From assembly GCA_017428725.1 (NCBI GenBank), contig JAFRQH010000022.1, forward strand, positions 62,001 to 126,000: 64,000 nt of DNA, read 5' to 3'. The notes below the pieces were generated by a model that saw only the letters and a program-made list of their open reading frames with translations, was not told the DNA's origin and did not search any database. This document shows, piece by piece, positions 27,972-34,583 of this stretch. Source of the DNA: Bacteroidales bacterium. GTDB taxonomy: Bacteria > Bacteroidota > Bacteroidia > Bacteroidales > UBA932. The translations under genes were made by a program, and so were the position numbers. Numbering within the stretch: the first letter of the stretch is position 1; every line of letters starts with the position of its first letter.

Positions 27972-28838
27972 TCAAAGCTTCCGCTTCAGCCAGTTGAAGA
28001 TGACCTGGATGCGCTTGTCCAGCAGGGGGTAGTCGAGCGTATCCGGGGTGTCGGTGCGCTTGTTGGTGTTCATCGTGATGCCGGAGGTGAACATCACCGA
28101 AGGGATGCCGGCTTCGATGAACCAGCGCTGGTCGCTGATCCGCCGGTAGAACAACTCGGTGAAGCCGTCGCTGCCGTAATAGTCATACACCAGGTGGAGG
28201 CGGATCCCCGTATTGGCATTGTCCAGATAGAAACGCTCTCCGGAGCCGCCGAGGGCGATCAGGTATTCCGGGCTGGCCGGGTGGACCGGGGCCAGCGAGG
28301 AGCCGAGGATGTCGAGGTTGACGAGCTGGGCCAGGGAGTAATTGGTGCGGTAGCGCTCCAGGAAGGCGCGCGATCCGGACAGGCCGGCATTGTGGCCGTC
28401 GAAGGCCACGAAGATGAGGCCAGTCAGCCCCTTGCAGACGGGGGTGAGCTCCCGTGCCAGGGCCAGAAGGGCAGCTACGCCCGAGGCGTTGGCGTCCGCA
28501 CCGGGATAGAACGCTCCGTCGAGCACGCCCAGCCCGTCATAGTAGGCGCTCACGACGATGTAGCGGGCATAGAATCCGGGGGTGATGCCGATGACGTTGC
28601 GGCCGATCTGACCGTCTTGGATGAAACTCTGCGTGAAGGCGTTCAGCCCGGCGTTGCGCAGCTGGGAGAGCAGGTAAGAGGCCGTCCGTCCGGCCCCGAC
28701 GGTGCCGAACCCGCGGCCGGCCTGCAGCGAATCGCACAGGAAGGCCACTTCCGCCCGGAGGTCGGCCTGCCGGTCGCGGCCGTACAGGGACAGGGAGGCC
28801 AGCAGACAGAGCAGCAGAATTTTGAGTGGGCGTTTCAA
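27972..28838 (-). CDS. M28-family peptidase homologue with degenerate metal site
   Basis: A 288-residue exported protein (signal peptide RPLKILLLCLLASLSLYG) of the M28 aminopeptidase fold. The canonical AHYD is AYYD (Y99), the metal Asp in ADDNASG is Ala (GADANASG, A116), the catalytic DGEE is DGHN (H149-N150), and the C-terminal SDH/YHTP region reads SDQ and KRTDTPDT. Only the NLDILG Asp remains of the usual set. It is therefore predicted to be inactive as a zinc peptidase and may bind peptides or glycans instead. The start is TTG 28838, supported by the signal peptide beginning there; there is no in-frame ATG upstream before a stop. Confidence 0.8.
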   Translation of the reverse strand: MKRPLKILLLCLLASLSLYGRDRQADLRAEVAFLCDSLQAGRGFGTVGAGRTASYLLSQLRNAGLNAFTQSFIQDGQIGRNVIGITPGFYARYIVVSAYYDGLGVLDGAFYPGADANASGVAALLALARELTPVCKGLTGLIFVAFDGHNAGLSGSRAFLERYRTNYSLAQLVNLDILGSSLAPVHPASPEYLIALGGSGERFYLDNANTGIRLHLVYDYYGSDGFTELFYRRISDQRWFIEAGIPSVMFTSGITMNTNKRTDTPDTLDYPLLDKRIQVIFNWLKRKL

Positions 28839-28857
28839 ATCGGGTCCGATTATTGTT

Positions 28858-28873
28858 TATCTTTGCAAAAATA
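28858..28873. promoter_or_regulatory. face-to-face -7 boxes for the TPR gene and the M28-like gene
   Basis: TATCTTTG (28858-28865, plus) abuts CAAAAATA (28866-28873, minus-strand TATTTTTG). The two boxes point at each other, so each start site lies inside the other promoter. Confidence 0.55.
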
Positions 28874-30856
28874 ATGAAAAAGTTTCTCCTGACCATAGCA
28901 TCGCTGCTTCTCGGTGCAACTTTCGCGTTCGCCCAATACGACAAGGATGTCTTCATGTGGCGGGGGCGTCAGGCGCTCTCCGACGGGAAGTACGCGCAGG
29001 CCATCGAGAACTTCAACGTGCTGGCCCGGCTGGACTCCACGGACTACTGGAGTTTCTTCTTCCGCGGCATCGCCAAGTACAACCTGGGCGACCTGCGCGG
29101 TGCGCAGACCGACTTCAATACCTCCGTCCGCCTCAATCCGGTCTTCACCAACGGCTTCCACTACCGCGCCATCACCGAGAGCCGCTTCGGCGACTACGAC
29201 GCCGCGTTCAAGGATTTCGAACGGGCGCTGGAGTTGCGTCCCGGCCAGACCGGCATCTATTTCTCGCGCGGCGTCGCCAACTTCCTGGCCCAGAAATTCG
29301 AAGACGCCGTCTCGGATTTCGACCGGTATATCAAGAAGGAGCCTACCGATCCGGCCGCCTATCTGAACCGGGGGGCGAGCTATCTGTTCCTGGCCGATAC
29401 GACCCGTGCGCTGGAGGACTACAACCGCGCCATCCGCCTGGACCGCCTGGAGCCCGAAGGCTTCATCCGGCGGGCGCGCGTCTATGCCGCGCAGAACCGC
29501 TACGACGAAGCCATCGCGGACCTGGACCACGCCATCCAGCTGGACGGGGAGAATACCCTGGCGTTCTTCAACCGCGCGCTGCTCCATTACGAGCAGCGGC
29601 GCTACAACGATGCGATGTCCGACCTGGACACCGTGCTGGAGCACGAGCCCGGCAATGCCCTGACCCTCTACAACCGCAGTCTCATCTATGCACAGGTGGG
29701 CGCCTTCGAACAGGCGCTCGAGGATATGGACCGGGTGATCAACATCAATCCCGGCAATGTGCTGGCGCACTACAACCGCGCGGCGATTTTCGTGGAGATG
29801 GGCCGCTGGCAGGATGCGTTGGAGGACTACAACAAGTCCATCGAGCTGTATCCCGACTTCGCCAAGGCCTACCTCAACCGCTCCTACGTGGAGAATATGC
29901 TGGGGCGTACGCGCGAGTCGCGGGCGGACTACCAGCTCGCCCAGCAGAAGGTGCGCGAGTACCGTGCGCGCAGTGGCGAGGCCTCCTTCGCCGACACGAC
30001 GCGCAAGTACAGCTCCCTGCTGGCCCTGGACGCGGATTTCGCCAAGAAGGACTTCGACAACGAGCTCCTGCAGCACCGCGACATAGACATCCGCCTGCGT
30101 CCGCTCTACAAGTTCAGCCTCGCGCCCGAGCGCGAGAACCGCAGCGTCGCCCTGTCCCGCCAGTATGAGAATGCGCTGGTGGACCGTTTCATCGAATCCG
30201 CCCCGACGCCCATCACCCTGGGCAATTCGCCCAGCACGGGCACGGACAACTACCTCTTCACGGCCAATGCCGAGGAATACTTCGTCAAAGGCCTGCAGGA
30301 GCTGCAGCGCAAGCAGTTCAATTCGGCGCTCAGCTGGTTCGACCGGGCCGTGGGCGCGGCCGAGGATGATGCGTCCCGCGACCGCTACGCCCGCTACTAC
30401 AAGGCCTTCTACCTGATGAACCGGGGCGTGCTGAAGGCGGAGATGATCGACTTCATCGCCTCGCTGGAGGGTAACGTGCAGACACTGTCGATGGACACCG
30501 ACGGGACGACGCGCGCCCGCGTGAGCGACCGCGTGGCGCGCTCCTATGATTATTCCGAGGCCATCGCCGACATCAAGGAGGCGCTGACGATCCTGCCCGA
30601 CATCCCGTACCTCTATTTCGACCTGGGCAACCTGGAGTGCCTGTCCTCCCGCTTCGTCGAGGCGCTGGAGAATTACGACATGGCCATCCGGCTCTATCCC
30701 AACATGGGGGACGCCTATTACAACCGCGGACTTGTGCTGATCTACCTCAAGGACAAGGAGAAAGGCTGCATCGACCTCTCGCGCGCCGGGGAGCTTGGCG
30801 TGGCGGATTCCTACAGCGTCATCTCCAAATACTGCTCTGAAGATGAGCTCAATTAA
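28874..30856 (+). CDS. secreted tetratricopeptide-repeat protein
   Basis: A 660-residue protein with a signal peptide (KKFLLTIASLLLGATFAFA) and at least ten tetratricopeptide repeats, e.g. YNLGDLRGAQTDFNTSVRL, RYDEAIADLDHAIQLD, RWQDALEDYNKSIELYPD and RFVEALENYDMAIRLYPNM. A less regular linker occupies about residues 375-470. TPR scaffolds mediate protein-protein contacts, and here the role is probably periplasmic or surface assembly. ATG 28874 is only 8 bases after the promoter box. Overlaps the next gene by 14 bases. Confidence 0.85.
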   Translation: MKKFLLTIASLLLGATFAFAQYDKDVFMWRGRQALSDGKYAQAIENFNVLARLDSTDYWSFFFRGIAKYNLGDLRGAQTDFNTSVRLNPVFTNGFHYRAITESRFGDYDAAFKDFERALELRPGQTGIYFSRGVANFLAQKFEDAVSDFDRYIKKEPTDPAAYLNRGASYLFLADTTRALEDYNRAIRLDRLEPEGFIRRARVYAAQNRYDEAIADLDHAIQLDGENTLAFFNRALLHYEQRRYNDAMSDLDTVLEHEPGNALTLYNRSLIYAQVGAFEQALEDMDRVININPGNVLAHYNRAAIFVEMGRWQDALEDYNKSIELYPDFAKAYLNRSYVENMLGRTRESRADYQLAQQKVREYRARSGEASFADTTRKYSSLLALDADFAKKDFDNELLQHRDIDIRLRPLYKFSLAPERENRSVALSRQYENALVDRFIESAPTPITLGNSPSTGTDNYLFTANAEEYFVKGLQELQRKQFNSALSWFDRAVGAAEDDASRDRYARYYKAFYLMNRGVLKAEMIDFIASLEGNVQTLSMDTDGTTRARVSDRVARSYDYSEAIADIKEALTILPDIPYLYFDLGNLECLSSRFVEALENYDMAIRLYPNMGDAYYNRGLVLIYLKDKEKGCIDLSRAGELGVADSYSVISKYCSEDELN

Positions 30857-31667
30857 GTTCAAGTCCTTCTCTTCGGGCAGTTGCGGCAACTGCTATTTCC
30901 TCGGTATTTTCGACGGGACCGGCCATTGCGAGGCCGGCGTGCTGATCGACGCAGGCTTCAGCCCGCGCCGCCTCAAGAAAGAGCTCGCCCGCGAAGGCCT
31001 CTGCTTCGACGACTTCGCCGGGCTGCTGGTCACCCATGACCACAACGACCACATCCGTTCGCTGGGCTCCTACTGCAAACACCTCCGCAAGCCTGTATGG
31101 ACACCGCCGGAACTGTCGGCCGCCCTGGGCCGGCATTTCATCACCGGCGAGTTCTACGGTCCGTGCCGCCGGCCGCTGGAGCCGGGCTGGAACGAGCTCG
31201 TCCCGGGACGCATCCGCGCCCGGTATTTCGCCGTGCCCCACGATGCCTCCTGCACTTTCGGGTACGCCCTGCTGCTGGACGACTACAAGTTCGTGATCAT
31301 GACCGACATCGGGCGGATGGTGCCGCAGGCCCTGAGTTTCGCCCGCCAGGCGGACACCGTGGTCATCGAGTCCAACTACGACCTGGAGATGCTGCGCAAC
31401 GGGCCTTATCCCAAGGTCTTGCAGGACCGCATCTGCGGCGGCAACGGGCACCTCTCCAATGCGGAGTGCGCCGAGGCCCTCCGGGATTTCCTGCACCCGG
31501 GCCTGCGCAATGTCTTCCTCTGCCACTTGTCCGAGCACAACAATACGCCGCAGCTGGCGTACCAGGCTTCCGCTGAAGTCCTGCAGGATTGCCTGCAGGG
31601 GGAGGAGCGGCCTCCGCGGCTGTGTCCGCTGCCGCGGATGACCCCCTCGCCGTTTTTCATTCTCTGA
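30843..31667 (+). CDS. MBL-fold metallohydrolase (WalJ/YycJ-like)
   Basis: A 274-residue metallo-beta-lactamase-fold hydrolase. The metal motif is VTHDHNDHIRSL, with FAVPHDASCTFGYAL, MTDIG and FLCHLSEHNN as the later ligands. The N-terminus KFKSFSSGSCGNCYFLG is characteristic of the YycJ/WalJ group, reported as 5'-3' exonucleases in DNA repair. ATG 30843 gives that N-terminus exactly and overlaps the TPR gene by 14 bases. Confidence 0.88.
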   Translation: MSSIKFKSFSSGSCGNCYFLGIFDGTGHCEAGVLIDAGFSPRRLKKELAREGLCFDDFAGLLVTHDHNDHIRSLGSYCKHLRKPVWTPPELSAALGRHFITGEFYGPCRRPLEPGWNELVPGRIRARYFAVPHDASCTFGYALLLDDYKFVIMTDIGRMVPQALSFARQADTVVIESNYDLEMLRNGPYPKVLQDRICGGNGHLSNAECAEALRDFLHPGLRNVFLCHLSEHNNTPQLAYQASAEVLQDCLQGEERPPRLCPLPRMTPSPFFIL

Positions 31668-31677
31668 AAAAAAACCG

Positions 31678-31685
31678 TAACTTTG
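31678..31685 (+). promoter_or_regulatory. -7 promoter box for pgi
   Basis: TAACTTTG, 39 bases upstream of the pgi ATG, in an A/T-rich gap. Confidence 0.6.
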
Positions 31686-31724
31686 TAAGATAGGAATTAA
31701 ACAATCAACAATCATAACATCACT

Positions 31725-33053
31725 ATGGTCAAAGTCAATTTGGGAGGTTGCAGCTCCTTCGTCAAAGATGCAGATTATCAGAAGTATGTAGAGAAAGCCC
31801 TGGCGGCCTATGACGTGCTGGACGCCGAGACCGGCGCCGGTAATGATTTCCTCGGCTGGAAGACCCTGCCGGTGGACATCCCCGAGTCGTTGATCGCAGA
31901 CTGCGAAGCCATCCGCGACGACTGGGCCGCTGCAGGTGTGGACCTCGTGGTCGTGATCGGCATCGGCGGCAGCTACCTGGGCGCCCGCTGCGCCATCGAG
32001 GCCCTCTCGCACGGCTTCGTGCGCAAGGTCGGCGTGCCGCAGGTCGTCTTCGCCGGCAACAACCTCTCCGAGGACTACCTGGCCGAGCTGATGGACCTGG
32101 CGCGGATGCGCAACACCGCCTGCGTGGTCATCTCCAAGTCCGGGACCACCACCGAGCCCGCCGTGGCCTTCCGCATCGTCAAGGAATACATCGAGAAGAC
32201 CTACGGCAAGGCCGAGGCCGCCCGCCGCATCGTCGCCATCACGGACGCGAAGAAGGGCGCTCTCAAGACCCTCGCCACGCAGGAAGGCTACAAGTCCTTC
32301 GTCGTGCCCGACAACGTGGGCGGCCGCTACAGCGTCCTCACCCCGGTCGGCATCCTGCCGATCGTGCTCGCCGGCTTCGACATGCGCGCGATGCTGAAGG
32401 GCGCCGCGCAGGAGCGTGAAGCCTTGCTCTGCAAGAGCGCCGACAACGCCGCCGTGCAGTACGCCGCGATGCGCAACCTGCTCTACCGCGAGCAGGACAA
32501 GAAGGTGGAGATCCTGGTGACCTTCAACCCCAAGCTCCAATACCTCGGCGAGTGGTGGAAGCAGCTTTACGGCGAGTCCGAGGGCAAGGAAGGCCGCGGT
32601 ATCTTCCCGGCCTCCGTCGTCTGCACGACCGACCTCCACTCGATGGGACAGTTCATCCAGGAGGGCGACCGCGTGATGTTCGAGACCACGGTGACCGTGG
32701 AGAACGCCGCCCGCGAGGTGGTGATCGGCTCCGACGAGCAGAACCTCGACCAGCTCAACTACCTGGCCGGCCAGCGCGTGGAGCACTGCAACCGGATGGC
32801 CCAACTGGGCACCAAGCTCGCCCACATCGACGGCGGCGTGCCGCAGATGGAGGTGAGCGTGGAGCGTCTGGACGAGGCGAGCCTCGGCGCGCTGTTCTAT
32901 TTCTTCGAGTTCGCCTGCGGCATCAGTGCCTATGTGCTCGGTATCAATCCGTTCAATCAGCCGGGCGTGGAGGCATACAAGAAGAATATGTTCGCCCTGC
33001 TGCGCAAGCCCGGGTACGAGGCGCAGACCGAAGAGATCCTCAAGCGCATCTAG
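31725..33053 (+). CDS. pgi: glucose-6-phosphate isomerase
   Basis: A 442-residue glycolytic isomerase of the short form common in Firmicutes and Bacteroidota. Substrate-binding motifs are VIGIGGSYLGARCAIEA and ISKSGTTTEPAVAFR; the C-terminal catalytic Lys region is NPFNQPGVEAYKKNMF, and HIDGGVPQMEV is present. Monocistronic; the convergent lipoprotein gene begins 2 bases past its stop. Confidence 0.97.
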   Translation: MVKVNLGGCSSFVKDADYQKYVEKALAAYDVLDAETGAGNDFLGWKTLPVDIPESLIADCEAIRDDWAAAGVDLVVVIGIGGSYLGARCAIEALSHGFVRKVGVPQVVFAGNNLSEDYLAELMDLARMRNTACVVISKSGTTTEPAVAFRIVKEYIEKTYGKAEAARRIVAITDAKKGALKTLATQEGYKSFVVPDNVGGRYSVLTPVGILPIVLAGFDMRAMLKGAAQEREALLCKSADNAAVQYAAMRNLLYREQDKKVEILVTFNPKLQYLGEWWKQLYGESEGKEGRGIFPASVVCTTDLHSMGQFIQEGDRVMFETTVTVENAAREVVIGSDEQNLDQLNYLAGQRVEHCNRMAQLGTKLAHIDGGVPQMEVSVERLDEASLGALFYFFEFACGISAYVLGINPFNQPGVEAYKKNMFALLRKPGYEAQTEEILKRI

Positions 33054-33055
33054 GG

Positions 33056-34129
33056 TCAGTCCAGCTGATATTCCGTGGGGGCCTTGAGTCCGGGTATTCC
33101 ATAATACGCGGACACGAGGTCCCCTCGTATATGGACGCGCCGGCCCAGCAGGCCGGGGTGGTCCTGGAGGTTGAGGGCGTCGCGGATGTCCCCTGCCTTG
33201 AGCTCGACGGACAGGCAGTAACCTGCCTCCGAGGTGCTCGCGCGCGTGCCCAGGACGAGGTTGGTATTCTTGGTGAAGGGGGGCGCGAAGGAGACCCTGC
33301 CGGTGCCCGTGGCCACGCCGACGATGTAGCCCCAGACCCAGACGCCCTTTTCGCCGTCGGGGGCGTGGAGGCGCGCCGTGGCCACGTCATAGGCGTTGCC
33401 GGGGTCACCCCCGCCCGGACCGCCCAGCACGAACTCTTCGGACAGCCAGGTCCGGGCGGTGTCCACCTGGATGGTGATGCCGCCGGACTTGGTATCCACG
33501 TTGGCGCCGAGCCGTACCGTGAGGATCTGCCGGGCTTCGAGGGTGCGCGTGAAGAGGGTCTGGACGAGGCCGCCGTCGTCCAGCAGCAGGGCCACGGCGC
33601 CCGGGCGGAAGAACGCCGTGCGCGTCTCTGCGTAGCCGTAGGCGAGACTGCCTTCGGCGGCCTTGAGCTGCAGGGTTCCGGCCGGGAAGGCCTGGCGGAA
33701 GGATTCTCCGACTTCCAGACGCAGGCCGCTGTTGAGCTGGCTGCAGGCGAGCGTGACGTCTACGCTGGCACCGGATGCCACGCTGACGACCTGCGTGTCG
33801 CCCCATTGGGGCGCGTCGAAGGCCGGGGCACTAAAGGGGCCGGAGACGGCCTTGACGGTGTAGGAGCCGGCCGGGACGGAGAGCTCGTCCGGGGCGTGGT
33901 CGTAGGTGCCCTCATAAAGGATTTTCCCGGAGGCGTCGGAGACGGTGAGCTGGAAACTCCCCACGTCGGGGAGGGCTGCGGCGGAGCGCGTTGCGGTGGG
34001 GTAGGGGGCGTCAAGCGAGATGCGCAGGACGCCGGGGAGGTCCCGGTCGGGGCGGAAAAGGTCCCGGCAGGATGTGGGGACCAGCAGCAGGGCGGCCAGT
34101 GCCGCCAGGAGTCTGACGTAGGTTCTCAT
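33056..34129 (-). CDS. surface lipoprotein with DUF4493-like and DUF6359-like domains
   Basis: A 357-residue lipoprotein with lipobox LLVPTSC (lipid Cys near residue 21). The N-terminal half looks like DUF4493 (FQLTVSDASGKILYEGTYDHAP ending in VPAGSYTVKAVSG), a domain seen in Bacteroides adhesion/fimbria-related proteins. The C-terminal half (VWVWGYIVGVATGTGRVSF, then CLSVELKAGDIRDALNLQDHPGLLG) looks like the OB-fold-like DUF6359. Function unknown. Its upstream region is the 454-bp gene-free stretch. No TAnnTTTG box was found near its ATG. Confidence 0.65.
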   Translation of the reverse strand: MRTYVRLLAALAALLLVPTSCRDLFRPDRDLPGVLRISLDAPYPTATRSAAALPDVGSFQLTVSDASGKILYEGTYDHAPDELSVPAGSYTVKAVSGPFSAPAFDAPQWGDTQVVSVASGASVDVTLACSQLNSGLRLEVGESFRQAFPAGTLQLKAAEGSLAYGYAETRTAFFRPGAVALLLDDGGLVQTLFTRTLEARQILTVRLGANVDTKSGGITIQVDTARTWLSEEFVLGGPGGGDPGNAYDVATARLHAPDGEKGVWVWGYIVGVATGTGRVSFAPPFTKNTNLVLGTRASTSEAGYCLSVELKAGDIRDALNLQDHPGLLGRRVHIRGDLVSAYYGIPGLKAPTEYQLD

Positions 34130-34256
34130 AGCGTTTGTTTTTTACCGCCCCAAGATGCGCAGAATTCCGGTACGCCTTGATAAGAAACGTATCATTCTGC
34201 TGCCGGAAACGTAAAAAGTACCTTTCTTTCGATCCTGTATCTCCTGGTTACTTCCT

Positions 34257-34288
34257 CCGGCCTGCTGCTCGTGGGAGCAGCAGGCCGG
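34257..34288. other. strong hairpin
   Basis: CCGGCCTGCTGCTC pairs perfectly with GAGCAGCAGGCCGG across the loop GTGG. No T-run on either side, so it is not an obvious intrinsic terminator. Confidence 0.7.
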
Positions 34289-34290
34289 AT

Positions 34291-34335
34291 ATAGTGGAAC
34301 GTTGATGCAGCTGGCCCGTGAAAAAAATTCACGGG
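34291..34335 (+). repeat. 45-bp direct repeat, copy 1
   Basis: Identical to 34385-34429, 94 bases away start to start. It contains the small inverted repeat CCCGTGAA/TTCACGGG around a run of A. Confidence 0.85.
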
Positions 34336-34384
34336 GAAACGGAGCGGAGCGACGTGGGGAGTCTGAGGGGTCCGCCCCTCAGTC

Positions 34385-34429
34385 ATAGTGGAACGTTGAT
34401 GCAGCTGGCCCGTGAAAAAAATTCACGGG
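34385..34429 (+). repeat. 45-bp direct repeat, copy 2
   Basis: Identical to 34291-34335. In this copy the inverted repeat is completed to a 19-bp stem by the following bases. Confidence 0.85.
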
Positions 34430-34440
34430 CCAGTTGCATC
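34398..34440. other. 19-bp-stem hairpin
   Basis: 34398-34416 pairs with 34422-34440 around five A, with one G-T pair. A long stem with no downstream T-run on the plus strand; it could be a transcript-stabilising structure or a factor-dependent end. Confidence 0.65.
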
Positions 34441-34477
34441 ACTGCGACTGGCCCGTTACTTAACCTAAACTTAAACT

Positions 34478-34531
34478 ATGAAAAACTTCGGTGCTAAAGT
34501 AGAGAGTTTTTCGGAAAAATACAAACGTTAG
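34478..34531 (+). CDS. possible 17-residue small ORF or gene relic
   Basis: ATG AAA AAC start preceded by an A/T-rich TTAACCTAAACTTAAACT leader reads MKNFGAKVESFSEKYKR and stops with TAG. The initiation context looks like a Bacteroidota gene start, but the peptide matches nothing I know. It may be a leader peptide or a decayed gene head. Confidence 0.2.
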   Translation: MKNFGAKVESFSEKYKR

Positions 34532-34545
34532 CCCGTTTTTTTTCT

Positions 34546-34553
34546 TATTTTTG
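34546..34553 (+). promoter_or_regulatory. -7 promoter box for the M16 protease gene
   Basis: TATTTTTG, 30 bases before the ATG at 34584, after a T-rich stretch. Confidence 0.65.
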
Positions 34554-34583
34554 TGCCGTTAGTCAGTGTATAACGCATATATT

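Larger units (their letters stand above)
34130..34583. other. gene-free stretch with hairpins and a 45-bp direct repeat
   Basis: This is the only gap over 300 bases. It contains a 14-bp-stem hairpin (34257-34288), two identical 45-bp repeats (34291-34335 and 34385-34429), a CTGAGGGG/CCCCTCAG hairpin between them (about 34364-34383), a 19-bp-stem hairpin (34398-34440), a possible 17-codon ORF and the promoter of the M16 gene. Confidence 0.8.

Noticed and set aside
34291..34429. Possible CRISPR-like repeat array
   Set aside because: Only two copies of the 45-bp unit with one spacer that itself contains a hairpin, no cas genes and no third regular repeat.
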